Below are positions 47,838 through 59,006 of a stretch of DNA of 64,000 bases, piece by piece. How positions within the stretch are numbered: the stretch's first letter is position 1; every line of letters begins with the position of its first letter. The stretch is from NCBI RefSeq assembly GCF_022201045.2, contig NC_068562.1, positions 13,639,001 to 13,703,000 of the forward strand. Reading direction: 5' to 3'. The notes below the pieces were generated by a model. The model ran no database searches. It was given only the letters and a program-made list of their open reading frames with translations, and was not told the origin of the DNA. Made by a program: the position numbers and the translations under genes. This DNA comes from Citrus sinensis (Eukaryota > Streptophyta > Magnoliopsida > Sapindales > Rutaceae).

Positions 47838-50800
47838 GTGGGGGAAAGGAGAGTGGGCGGATTGCAATTTTGTAGGATTTGAGTGGCGTTTTTGTGTGAG
47901 CGTTGCCGTTGGTTATGCGGATAAACTAGTAGCGGCTCGCGGGTTCGGATTTCGCTTTCGTGTTTTGGAAAAGAAAAACTAGGGGCTGACCGAGAATCAC
48001 TTTTCACGCGCCAATGAGAGGGTGTAAAACACGGAGGATTTTAATTTAATAAAAATTGCAATCGTTGCTACATTTTTTTCAAAATAAATTTTGTACCTTA
48101 GAACAATGGATAATCATTTTTGTAAGGATTGCTGTTGAAGCCGGAAAAATGACCTCAATAGATAGAATATATTTTTAGTGAAAAATCGATATAAACCGAA
48201 CTTCAACATCAATCTAAACTTGAAATTTTTAACTTGAAAACTAAAAAAAAAAATTATTGGGATTTGTCAATGGAAATCCCGGTGAGAAATCTCATATGCC
48301 TAAATTAGATTTGGAGTATATTGGATAATTAATTAAAAAGGAAATAACTCAAGCATATTAGCACTCAATGGGTTCAAGTAAAATATATAAGATGAAATAA
48401 TGTAAATTTTCGTCTCATTCTTTATAATGAAAGATAGATTTTCCCTTTTGTCATTTTTTGTTTATGGTTGCTAATCCTTCAAAAGCAAATGGTGTTATTC
48501 CCCTTAAAAGTCACCCATCTTTGTAACTTGGATAGTTGATTTGCACGTAATATTCTCTTTATTATTAATCAAACAGTATGTTAAACCAAAAAGTAAATAA
48601 TTTACATTTTGTAATTTTTGAATAACCCTTATAGTAAATAAATACTTAATTTGTCAATAATAGTTGTTGTGAGAGACTCAATTATTCACCACAATCGCAT
48701 TTTCAAAATATGTTGCAGTATGTTTATTATTTATTGTTATAATTGGCTTTATCTTAATCATTTGGCAAGTGAAAGGCGCATCTAACGTAAAAATATTTAA
48801 CTTAATGTGAGCATGTGTAGACTTAGTATTAACTCCTATATCTCCTCAAAAAAAAAAGTATTAACTCCTATTTTATAAAATAATTTTTTTTTTCTAATTT
48901 TACAATTCGAAACAAAATACTCGTCAATCGTAATTAACTGTATCCCACGCGCCATGATGTTACAATAATACCGTTTCCTTATAGAACAAGGTAAAGGGGT
49001 CCAGTATGAGTGGACCCCGTCCGGTTTAGGCTTTTTCGGAAAGCGGGAGGGCGCTCAAATCGGCGCCTGTTGGTCAAGAGAGCGCCACGTGTAAAGTAAC
49101 TTAACAGTTGGATCTCTGGGTCTGGTCCAGTTTGAAACTAGCGTAGACAAGTCTTGCTTCTGGTCAACTGTCAGAATCTGCGGGTACTTCTTCTGTGCGA
49201 TGAGTGATTTCATTTGACAAAATTACCCTTGAGATTTGTGTCTTTAATTCTTTTTGTCATTATCAGATCTTGGCTGGCAAGAACAAGTGAACTACAGTTC
49301 GGTGCTATTGACTGATTTACCCTCCAGATCTATCTCTAATTCTAATGTCACTGTCAAATTTTTGGTTGTAACAACCACTACTGAAATTCATTTTTCAATT
49401 TTGAAATGATAAGCGGCTCCAATCTCATCATTTTTATTTGAAGTACAGATTTGATTTTCCGTTGCTCAGAATGATTATAATATGAATTTGAATAGATAAA
49501 GTTGTTTTTAAAATTTAAATGTCAAATAGAACATAAACGTACTAGACTTTTAATATAACTCAGCTAATAATATTTCATGTGCTCTATGTGAAAATAATAA
49601 TACACAACGTCAAAATGATGACATGATATAATTAAATTAATAATAAGAAAAATGTAATACATTACATACACAAAAAACGCAACCAAGAGGAAGTGTTACT
49701 AAATGCAGCCCAACAGTAGCAAATAAGAGGTTATGTAAAAAATATCAAACTTATAATCTGAAACCTTAATTAAAAGCCTAACTGAAATGAAATCAATTTT
49801 TCATAAGAGAAGTAAATAAATCTTTCTAATTTAATCTCCAATCATTTCACGTTTCTCAAAATATTATTATTATTTTTTCATAAGCTCACGGTAATATCAC
49901 ACCCAAATAATTAAAAGAAAATAGAAGAAGAACAGAACAAGAAAATCGAGAAACAGTTATTATTATTATTTTTTGAAAAGGTAATTATGAAAAGTAAGCA
50001 TAATGGTGGTGGCGACACAATAACGCCACCTCAAAATGAAAATAGTCTACCCACGGGCCACGACCGATGATTAGCGAAGGCGACACGAGGACAGACCTTT
50101 CATGTAGGTGGGCCACTTCCGTAATTATCTCCAAAATGGGGCCCTTTTTAACAGATCCATTTCTTGGACGTTGGGCCGACGGCTTTTATTTAATTTATTA
50201 ATTATTTTTAATTTGCAGATACAACGGTTTCCTAACGATAAACGTGACGGCGAGTTTCATAGATTTTTGGAAGTTTCTACGGTAACATGACACGGCACAT
50301 TGTATTGAAAGCAAAAGAAGGGTGGGGAAAAAAAAACAGGACACTTGGCGCCAGGTGTTGGATGGTTTATGGGCCGATTTGAACATGGGGCTGTCATTGA
50401 TTTGGATTTTACGTTAAATAAAATAGAAACGGTACAGATTCTCGCGATTACGTGCCGGCCACTGGTGAATTGGTGGCCAGCAGCTACAAATTGAAGATAT
50501 GGTATCTGTGGTTGGTTTATTATTTTTCATTTTTTTTTTCTTTTTGGTCTCGCAATAAATTATTTTTTTCCTCATTATCTTTTGAGAATTATAATTACAT
50601 CAATTAAACTCATTAATATTTATTAGTTGGATCTCTCTATAATGCTGCATTTTTTTTTTTACAGAATCAATAATATAATAAATGTACATTTTAAGATTTT
50701 GATCAACAATTTAAAATATTTGTATAAATAAAAAGATATAGATTCTTTAGAAATATTGGTTAATATTTAAAAAAAACTGCTTAAAAAAAGATTTTTATAA

Positions 50801-51099
50801 ATTAAAATAAAGGAAAAAAAGAGTTATATGAATCACCACCTCTCTTTATTCGCGTTGAATCCATAAGTATTTCTATTTAATTTGAATTCATCAACTTAAT
50901 TTTAAGGTTACTCTTATTAATTAACTAATTATTTATCCACTTAATTAAAATAATGATATAGATTAAAATATCTAAATCTTAGAGTCTAGACCAATCCCAT
51001 TATGTAAGAAGATCACACAACATCATAAAAAATTCTCATTAATTACTATTATTGAATTATGTAATATGTCTGTTAGTACTTTTATTTTATTTTTTAAAA
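47838..51099. other. Gene-free spacer with a GC-richer part
   Basis: No gene recognised. A short perfect stem, GGGGTCCA and TGGACCCC around a 7-base loop, lies near 48996-49018. The stretch 49990-50500 is less AT-rich (CACGGGCCACGACC and similar) but has no coding motif; its open frame (50108-50290) looks like chance. Confidence 0.5.
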
Positions 51100-51566
51100 T
51101 TTTACACTACAAATTTACTATATTATGGAGAAAATTCACTGACTTTGATCAACAATGAGAACACTCTAAAAAAAATTGTTTTCAAAATAGGAAAATTTAC
51201 TACAGGTAAATTGTTGACAAATTCATCTTAACAGACAATGAGAGGGACTTGAATCAGCAGTGAGGCCAGATATTATTTCAAAGACAGGAGAGCGATAAAA
51301 ACTACAACCCCTGCTGCCGTTTTTGTTGTCCATATATTGTGAAAAGAAATAAAAAAAAATCAATATGTGAGCGGCAAAAATGATAAGAGAGGTGCCCCTT
51401 TGTTTTTTTTTTTTGAAGAGGTTGCTATGTTACAGAATCTGTAACATACACACCCAATGGGAAGAGCACACATGTCCTGAGGAGAGAGAAAAAATTCATA
51501 CAAATGCAAGTAATGGGAGTTGGCTAAAGCTGGATCCGTAAGTTACAGAGTCTAGGTTTTATCTAC

Positions 51567-52186
51567 GGGTAATTTTTAAAAATCTCCCCTGAGGATTGAG
51601 GCTGTTGCAAGTAGATGGTAAAAATCATTTTATTTGTAAAAGGCCTCCTACCATTAGTTAAAATTTTCATTGACTAACTGTTGACTAGTTAAAATTTTTA
51701 TTGACTAACTGTTGATTTTGAAAAGACAATATTACCCCCAATATTTACAATTCTAAATATTTACAATTTCATAAGTAATTAAAACAAATATTTTCACCAT
51801 GATCAAGTTATTGATATTTCCTTAAAATCTTAAAAAAATAAAATTACAAATCTTAAAATAATTTTTTTTAAGTTTGTAATAAAATTACAAATCTTAATTA
51901 TTTGATATAAAAATATAATTTTTTAAAGTTTGTAATAAAATTACAAATCTTAATTATTTGATATAAAAATATAATTTTTTTTAAGTTTGTAATTTTATTT
52001 TTTTAAAGATTTTAAGAAAATTTTAACTGACGTAAACTATTATTGGGGGTAATATTGTCTTTTTAAAGTCAACAGTTAGTCAATGAAAATTTTAACTGAC
52101 GGTAAGAAGTCTTTTACAAATAAAATAATTTTCACCATCCACTTACAACAGCTTCAAATCTCAGGGGAGGTTTTTAAAAATTATCC
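51567..52186. mobile_element. Mutator-like MITE with long terminal inverted repeats
   Basis: The first ~190 bp and last ~190 bp are inverse copies, from GGGTAATTTTTAAAAATC and CTCCCCTGAGG on the left to CTCAGGGGAGG and TTTTTAAAAATTATCC on the right. An exact 10-mer TTTTATCTAC flanks both sides (51557-51566 and 52187-52196), consistent with the 9-10-bp duplication of Mutator elements. The 620-bp element has no coding sequence. Its centre holds a ~65-bp tandem repeat (about 51880-51990). The matching flank of the gene at 59007-61694 lacks it, so it inserted after that duplication. Confidence 0.88.
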
Positions 52187-52639
52187 TTTTATCTACAGGC
52201 GGTAATAATCATATGCTGTACGGCAGAAAGGGTGGCAAAAAAAAAAAAAGGGATTTCATTGGCTAACACTGGACAAATTCATTGTGAGCCCTGAGCTGCA
52301 AGGTATTTGTCGTTTTGACAACGTTGTGTAAATTGTGCTTTTTACTGCATAAACAATTAATCATTCCAACTTCATCAAATTTCGATTTCATCAACTTTAG
52401 AGGAAAATTGTGCCTTTTACTGGTAATTAACTTCTCCAAATTCAATAGTGAAAAGCCATGTACATAGAACTTTCCGTATATATATATATATAGAAACCAA
52501 CTTATAACTAGCCACCTTAGCTTTCTTGGATCTGTTCGTCCGGGAAATGGTGTCACATCTTTGCCTATCTTTTCAACCTTGAATTTGTCATGTGGCAGGC
52601 CGTCCTTCTCCTGCCATTAATGGCTTATATCTGGCGTCT

Positions 52640-53027
52640 TTCCAAGAGCTACTTGGATCAAAATCAATACAAATGATTTGACATGGGGGGTAATCCATGA
52701 CTCGCAGCTTGTTGTAGTGCTGTGTTTCGTAGTTTCAATGGCGCTTTCGAGGCAATTTTGCAATGCCTCTTGGCCACCAAACATGTTTTATGTTGAGATG
52801 TATGCGATTGTTCAGGTTATTGAGTTTGCAACTCCGAAGGGACGGGATTGTATTTGGTCAGAGAGTGCGACTCATCTTCAGCAGCCAGCTTCAACTTGTC
52901 TCATGAGCTCCAGCTTCAAGCAGCCATGGCAACTGCGCTTCAGATGGTTCAGTTGCTTGAGCTTAATTCGTGGTACGCATTTTACTTGTTTGCACAACTG
53001 CGCTTCAGATCTACTTGAGGATGCTTA
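52640..53027 (+). pseudogene. RNase H-like remnant of a non-LTR (LINE) retrotransposon
   Basis: The frame 52678-53028 reads GVIHDSQLVVVLCF..EMYAIVQVIEFATPKGRDCIWSES, then KQPWQLRFRWFSCL. That layout matches the RNase H-like domain in plant LINE polyproteins (an acidic residue, E..A..A..A, then W-x-ES). The expected VESDS region is broken and catalytic residues are not all present. Reverse transcriptase is absent. It is a small dead fragment. Confidence 0.6.
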
Positions 53028-53881
53028 AGGTCGGTCTTCTCCAAATATCACTTCAAATCAGTGATTTTATCATATTTTCTCCTCTTTTTTCTTAATAAAA
53101 TTTCAGTATGATTCATATGAAAAAAAAAAAATATATAATGCATGTCATAACATTCACAAACCTTCTAATATTTCGCCTCTTGCATTGCATTATACCATAA
53201 CAAAAAGATTTTCTTCAACGTAGGGAAATTGGCTTTATTTACATTTATTTAAAAATTAAAAAAAAAACTGAAAATCAAGAATCGAGCCGTTCATTAGAGT
53301 GAATCAAAATAAATTGAACCGACAAAAGACTACCAGAGATGAATCTTCAGCACACCAAGTCTGAAGATACAAGATTTTTTGATAGCAGGATTAATTATAA
53401 AAAGTTTGAAACAATTCGAAATTTGTATTAAATAATTATGAACCCTTACGGCAAAGACTAGTAACCAAGTAAATACATCACTACCTTGGAACAACTTCTG
53501 CAACTTTTGGATGCATGGTACGAAGAAGAATACAAATATAAAAGCCCAAAAGTTAAAGAAAAAAAAAAAGAGGTAGAAAACCTAATTGAATGCATGAACA
53601 CATCCGCTGAGCACACATATAGGAGCAAAATCACTGATCAAATTTATGATTTGAGTCACTCCAAGAGTCTTGCAACAGGAATGAAATCGAGTCCCGCAAT
53701 AGCTACATGATTCGCCACTTGATAAAAAATTGAATCTGCACCTCTCAGAGTACCTTCAAACAATTAAGAACATGTTGAAGTAAAAAGTTATTAGGTGCAG
53801 ACGTCTGCATGAAGGAAATTATTATAAAGGATTAATGCGAGAAAAAGTACGCACCAGAAATTAATCAAATGTGATCTCTGC

Positions 53882-56569
53882 TCAAGATTTGAAACAGGGA
53901 AGAAAAGCATTTCGAGTAACTTCATCCACCCATTCGAGCTGTTCCCACCATCTTCTGTCTCCATAAATAACAATGTTACGCTCTCTTGCGCTATTGGAAT
54001 CAAGTGGAAGCTTTTTGAGCTTATAGCAATTCAAGAAACTCATCGATTTCAGATGTGGGAAGGGCAGGGGCTTCCAGTAAATGCTCTTCAAATTTATCAT
54101 AGCAGTTAATTCAAGATTTTGGAGTCTGCCAAATGGGTTTAGATTTGCCATCACCTCTGGAACTTCTGCAAACTTTCCCATACTTGCGATTTCTTCCATA
54201 TCACGGCAACTCCGTACATCAATAGACTCGAGGTTTGGAGCGAAGACAAGGAATGTCAAGTCCTTCAACTTATAGCAACCGAATATTTCAACCTTCTTAA
54301 GACTCTGGAAAACAAATTGTTGAACTTCTCCTGTATAATCCATCTTTAACTCCTCCAATTGTTTACACTCTGTAATCCATAATCTGTTAAGTTGCTTCAG
54401 ATCTGCCAAGGCTGAAACTTCAAGCGATGTCGAATCGTTGAAGCATTGGAGTAAGAGTGCTCGAGTACAACATCGTAACTTATGCGAGCTCAAAAAGCTT
54501 TGGAGACCATGAGTACTTCTCAAGTTGAAGCTAATCACCTCTAAATATTTCAAACCAAGCAGTTCCTCTACTATGAGTTCACCCCCACCAAATAAAACGC
54601 TGTCTTCTGATGCTTCATCAAAGGCATTATGACCAGCACCAAACATTCTCAGGACATGTAACCTTGAAAGATTAGATATTAGTTGGCGTGGAATTGTAAT
54701 TAAACTCCTTGTGCATTCCAAATCCAAACATTTAAGATTTACCAATGCCTTCAACTCTCCTGGCAACTCTTCTATGTCGGATTCTGACAGGTCAAGATGT
54801 TGCAGTGAAACCAACTTTGAAATCCCCACTGGTAAGTTGGTTCGTTTGCTGTATGACAGATTTAAAACTTTGAGGGAGGGCATAAATTGGAAGAAGTCAT
54901 TGGGGATCATCTGAAGCCCATTTCTGTTGAGGAAACAAGTGAGGAGATGAGGACATGTAGGAATCTCTGATAGATTCGTAATTTGATTGTGCATCAATGA
55001 CAATCTCCTTGCCTTTTCCCATCCTCTGACATCGGGTGCTTCAACTAATCCAACGCCAGCATAAACCAAAAAATTCTCTTTCTCCTTTTCAATATCGCAT
55101 GCTATCCACAATGCCATATCTCGAACTACGTCATGCATTTTTACTTCACCATCTCCTCCCTCTTCCAGTAAACAGACATGGAGAAGAATACCCAAAATAT
55201 AGTATCCTTGGTTTTGTTCTCCAAACCTGTCCCTCTCTGTCAAAAATCCCTCGCCGATCCAACAATCTATCAAATCCTCTTTAGAAATGCAATAATCTTC
55301 TGGATATAAACAACAATATAAGAGACATGATCTAATTGTGTCACTGGGCAAGCTATCGTAACTGAATTTTAAAAGAGGGTAAACCTCGTTTCCCAAACCT
55401 GGAAATTGAGAACTTGACGTTCTTAACACCTCAATTGCATAAGTCCATTCTTCAGGTGTCTTCTTGCAAGCCATAGCTCGGCCAATGGTAATAAGAGCTA
55501 GTGGCAAACCACCACACTCCTTGGCTGCTGTTTGGGCTAGTTGAAGAATATCGGGACGACCGTTCAGAGTTTCTTCTCCAACTTTCTGTTGAAACAGCTC
55601 CCAAGCATCGATATCTGATAAGCACGCCACTTTAAACTTCTTGTGAGCTTCCATCAAACCACAAACTTCTTCGGAACGGGTTGTGAATATCACTTTGGAT
55701 GTACTACTTTGTGGGCCAGGGAGAGGGACGCCCACTTTTACTAAATCAACTCGCTGCCATAAGTCATCTAGCAACAAAAGAAACTTCTTCTCCTTCAAAA
55801 TCCTGAAGATGTCTAGAGCTTTCTGTTCAATTCTTCTATTCTTCCATGTATCATTCAACAAACCAATCTTCTCCCCGATAGTGTCTTGAATGTTTTCATG
55901 TCGCAAGTCTTTTGACACTACAACCCATATCACATAATTAAAATTAGTTGTACTCTCAAGAAATTTGTTGTTGATATGGGTCAATAGTGTAGTTTTACCG
56001 ACACCGCCCATGCCGTATAGGCCGACAATTCCAGCTGGTTCTTCTACAAGACATCTCCAAACTTGCTCAAGTTGTGATTGCAAGCCTATTACTGTTGGCT
56101 CAGTAGGTCTCTCAGTTGCAGCAGTTTCTGGTACTTTCTCAGCCACCACCTCAAAAATTCCTTCGCCCATTAAAGTCTCCACAAGTTGCAGCTTTTTAGT
56201 CACCTTTTTTCCAAAGTCGTAGCTTGACTTGCAGTTCTTGGAACAGTAGCCCCCAAGACATAATCTCTCAATTTCTTGAGAGCCAACTCTTATCAGTTGA
56301 TCAGCCTCAGCTTTAACAGCTTCCACCCTTGAAACCCACCCTTGCACTTGATTCAGGCGGCTCATTTGTTGCCTTTCAGCAATTTCAACCCTATTCATCA
56401 CATCATCTTTGGCTTCAATTAATTGTTCCAATTTAGTCTGCAAATCATCAAGATTATCCTCAAGCTGGCTTATATATTTTGCTTCGTTTAGAATCCAATC
56501 TAGGCAACGAGGGAAAATGTTGGAGAAAATGTTGCTCCATGGTATTTGGACTCCAAAAACGTTACCCAT
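53882..56569 (-). CDS. CC-NBS-LRR disease resistance protein, RPS5-like (CNL2)
   Basis: A single-exon gene of 895 residues with all NB-ARC motifs intact: P-loop GMGGVGKTT (186-194), LLLLDDLW (near 264), VIFTTRSEEVC, CGGLPLAL, CCLYPEDYC and MHDVVRD (near 478). LRRs follow to the end, closing with EQLEWVDEVTRNAFLPCFKS. From about residue 62 on it is close to the gene at 59007-61694. The first ~50 residues differ: MGNVFGVQIPWSNIFSNIFP and WILNEAKYISQLEDNLDDLQ replace the CDGA..NRCLDCFLGKAAYI type of the other two genes. This suggests exchange of the coiled-coil end. It is expected to act as an intracellular receptor; the elicitor and any guarded host protein are unknown. The start at MGN is shared by all three genes. 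Confidence 0.95.
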   Translation of the reverse strand: MGNVFGVQIPWSNIFSNIFPRCLDWILNEAKYISQLEDNLDDLQTKLEQLIEAKDDVMNRVEIAERQQMSRLNQVQGWVSRVEAVKAEADQLIRVGSQEIERLCLGGYCSKNCKSSYDFGKKVTKKLQLVETLMGEGIFEVVAEKVPETAATERPTEPTVIGLQSQLEQVWRCLVEEPAGIVGLYGMGGVGKTTLLTHINNKFLESTTNFNYVIWVVVSKDLRHENIQDTIGEKIGLLNDTWKNRRIEQKALDIFRILKEKKFLLLLDDLWQRVDLVKVGVPLPGPQSSTSKVIFTTRSEEVCGLMEAHKKFKVACLSDIDAWELFQQKVGEETLNGRPDILQLAQTAAKECGGLPLALITIGRAMACKKTPEEWTYAIEVLRTSSSQFPGLGNEVYPLLKFSYDSLPSDTIRSCLLYCCLYPEDYCISKEDLIDCWIGEGFLTERDRFGEQNQGYYILGILLHVCLLEEGGDGEVKMHDVVRDMALWIACDIEKEKENFLVYAGVGLVEAPDVRGWEKARRLSLMHNQITNLSEIPTCPHLLTCFLNRNGLQMIPNDFFQFMPSLKVLNLSYSKRTNLPVGISKLVSLQHLDLSESDIEELPGELKALVNLKCLDLECTRSLITIPRQLISNLSRLHVLRMFGAGHNAFDEASEDSVLFGGGELIVEELLGLKYLEVISFNLRSTHGLQSFLSSHKLRCCTRALLLQCFNDSTSLEVSALADLKQLNRLWITECKQLEELKMDYTGEVQQFVFQSLKKVEIFGCYKLKDLTFLVFAPNLESIDVRSCRDMEEIASMGKFAEVPEVMANLNPFGRLQNLELTAMINLKSIYWKPLPFPHLKSMSFLNCYKLKKLPLDSNSARERNIVIYGDRRWWEQLEWVDEVTRNAFLPCFKS

Positions 56570-57210
56570 AATTTCTTTGAGATTTCTACTAATTGGGATT
56601 GAAGAAAAAGTATTTGAGTATGAGGGAAAGATTGATTCTTAGTGAGTAATAATTGTTCATTCAATAGCTACTGGGTGCGTGCCTATCTATGCACAAATAA
56701 ATTAACTTTTTTATTTGTGGTAACATGATTATTTATGTCAAATAATTGCCATGATAGATAGTGAGATGCAAACAAACCTTGTTAATCTTTATTATTGTTG
56801 TTATTGTTCTTGTTACGTTAGACCAAAAAATATATTAAACGCGGCCCCCGATTTCAAATTAAATAGTGTGCTTTCAGATATATGAAAATTAAATGCAACG
56901 AACAATTTGTCATCAACATTTATTTTATTGTAGATGGGCACAAGTGGTGTTTAGTACATCCCCTATTTTACTAGTGAAGAAAAGGACCTTGAGCTAAAAG
57001 TCTTCTCTCATCTGTTGTGCATGCGACTTTACTCTCATTGGCACTTGCAATTACATTTCTAAGGGCTATCAACTTAAGTATAAAATCTTGAGAACTGTAA
57101 GTGGCCTAAGTTTAAATAACATTTTCTTGCTTTTTGAAAATAAAATGAAGTTTCAATAAACTAAACAAAAATAATAGTGCAATAACAAGTTAAAAAAATA
57201 CATCACAGCA
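56570..57210 (-). promoter_or_regulatory. CNL2 upstream region
   Basis: Probable promoter and 5' UTR of the CNL gene at 53882-56569. The part 56640-56860 resembles the upstream flanks of the CC fragment (57556-57830) and of the third gene (62465-62730), including AATGTTTAATTAGxCAAATAAT-type or CATGATxATxTCAAATAATTG-type segments. No TATA box was chosen. Confidence 0.5.
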
Positions 57211-57438
57211 ATCCATCTATTGCTTCCACCCTTGAACCCCACACTATGAATTACAAGGGTCTCATTTGCAGTCATAGAGCAATTACAACCCTTATCATCA
57301 CATAATTCTTTGCTTCAATTAACTTTTTCAATTTAGTCTGCAAATCAACAAGATTCTGTTCAAGCTTGCATCCGTATGCTGCTTTGTTGAGAGTACAATT
57401 GCATCACAAGTGAATTGGATTCCGAAACTGTTACCCAT
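57211..57438 (-). pseudogene. CC-domain fragment of a lost CNL gene
   Basis: Read on the minus strand from ATG at 57438 it gives MGNSFGIQFTCDAIV, then after a frameshift LEQNLVDLQTKLKKLIEAKN and later SRVEAID. These match residues 1-80 of the neighbouring CNL proteins. A stop and frameshifts break it, and nothing of the NB-ARC or LRR follows. Its upstream sequence resembles CNL upstream sequence, so a whole gene once stood here. Confidence 0.88.
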
Positions 57439-57493
57439 TTTTCGTATGAGATTTCGACATATAAGGGAAAGATAAGTGGGAGGTAATAATTGT

Positions 57494-57496
<3 letters not shown>

Positions 57497-57557
<61 letters not shown>
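57497..57557. repeat. (TA)n(GA)n microsatellite
   Basis: A TA run (57497-57524) passes directly into a GA run (to 57557). It lies just upstream of the CC fragment and is likely length-variable. Confidence 0.95.
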
Positions 57558-57560
<3 letters not shown>

Positions 57561-57835
57561 TCAAACCCCATTGAAAGTCAATGTTGGGTAACCAACTGAA
57601 CCATAATATATGTACTTCTGTAGTTTATACATCTATAATAGATAATTAAATGTCTTGCAATTCAGTTGAAAACCAGCTTGAATGTTTAATTAGGCAAATA
57701 ATCGCATTAGATTAACGTAGTCACATGATCATGTCAAATAATTGTTATCACAGACACTGATATTTAATCAAGTCTTGCTAATCTTGGTTGCGGCGTGTAA
57801 TTAATAAAACGAAATTAACCCACCTTCTTAGTACT
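57558..57835 (-). repeat. Upstream flank shared by CNL copies
   Basis: This stretch resembles 62465-62730, upstream of the third CNL gene. Both begin ATCAAACCCCATTGAAAG and include GAATGTTTAATTAG and a CTAATCTTG segment. It is the old 5' region of the lost gene. Confidence 0.75.
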
Positions 57836-57861
57836 TGTGTGTGTGTGTGTGTGTGTGTGTT
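57836..57861. repeat. (GT)n microsatellite
   Basis: About 13 GT units at the boundary between the two duplicated CNL flanks. Confidence 0.95.
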
Positions 57862-57869
57862 TTCTTAAA

Positions 57870-59006
57870 AAATTTCACACTACAAATTTACTAATATTAA
57901 TGTAATGGATATTCGCTAACTTTGATCAACAATGAGAGTACTCTAAAAAGTTTGTTTTTAAAATAGGAGAATTTAATATAAATAAATAGTTGAAAATTTT
58001 ATCTTAATAAGTAATTGGAGGGAATTGAATCTTTTAATAGTAATATTTGACCCCTCTTACATTTTTGTAAAAACAAGAGAGCTATAGAAATGACATCCCT
58101 TGCTGCCGGTTTTGTTATCCATGTATTGTTGCAAAAAAATAAAATAAAATAAAAATCAATAATTAGGCTACAAAAACGGCTGAGAGGTTTTTAATTAATT
58201 AATCAATAATTAATTTTTTAACTTCCAGTGTCTCTTATGACATATATTGTTATCGCTGCTTGTTGATAAAACCTAGAGTATAAATGATTTTTAACCGATC
58301 TATTGATTTCATTGACTAATACTAGAGAAATTCATTGTGAGCCTGAAGAGTATTTGTGATCCTTTTCCCAACGTTGTGTAACTTTATCAACTTTATGTTT
58401 TTAATTTTGAACCCATACTAGCAAGATTAATAACCAAGTAATTAGATACATCGTAGCGTTGAACATTAGATCTAATGGTTTGATTTTAAAAAAGATCAAA
58501 ATCAAACCTTGGGTTAAATTAGAGTTTTATAGACCAAAATAAACAAACAAAAGAAGGGAAGTGATGAGCCTTTCTCCTTGTACATTTTGTACGGTACAAA
58601 GAGGAATACAAGCATTAAAACAGATTAAAAAAAGAAAAAGGTAGAAAACCAAATGGAATGCAACGAACACATCCGCTGAGCAAACATAAAAGAGACAAAA
58701 TAAAAAAGAATGGCACTGAGCACATTTTTTATTGGAGCGTCTCCAAGAGTCTTGCAATAAGAGAGAGATGAAGCGGCACTTGATGACGATAAAACCTGAA
58801 TCCGGATCTCTGAGAGAGTACCTTCAAACGATCAGACCAAGTTACATAGATTACAATGAAGGAGATTAACAAGAGGAACTAATAAAAATTAAGAACATAT
58901 TGTGCAAGTAGAGTAAGTTATTAGGTGCAGATGTCTGCATGAAGGAAATTAATGAGAAGAACTAATGTAAGAGAAAGCACGCACCAGAAATTAATCAAAT
59001 GTGATG
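57870..59006. repeat. Duplicated 3' flank of CNL3
   Basis: This is the shorter partner of 51100-53881, without the MITE and the RNase H remnant. The end nearest the gene (58920-59006) also matches the base-by-base 3' flank of CNL2, including GCAGACATCTGCACC-type sequence (minus strand). Confidence 0.75.

Larger units (their letters stand above)
51100..53881. repeat. Duplicated 3' flank of the middle CNL gene, with insertions
   Basis: Blocks here match, in order and orientation, blocks downstream of the other minus-strand CNL gene: 51107-51345 with 57885-58130, about 52255-52330 with 58300-58385, and about 53440-53880 with 58400-59006. This copy is longer because it also carries the MULE-type MITE (51567-52186) and the RNase H remnant (52640-53027), which the other lacks. 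The open frame 53486-53710 lies inside a matched block and is not conserved as a protein. Confidence 0.75.

Noticed and set aside
48996..49018. Perfect 8-bp stem GGGGTCCA / TGGACCCC
   Set aside because: It is short and isolated; no terminator, element end or RNA gene context was found around it.
53486..53710. 74-codon plus-strand frame with Lys/Glu-rich sequence
   Set aside because: It lies in the duplicated CNL 3' flank, and the aligned copy near 58600 does not keep the frame.
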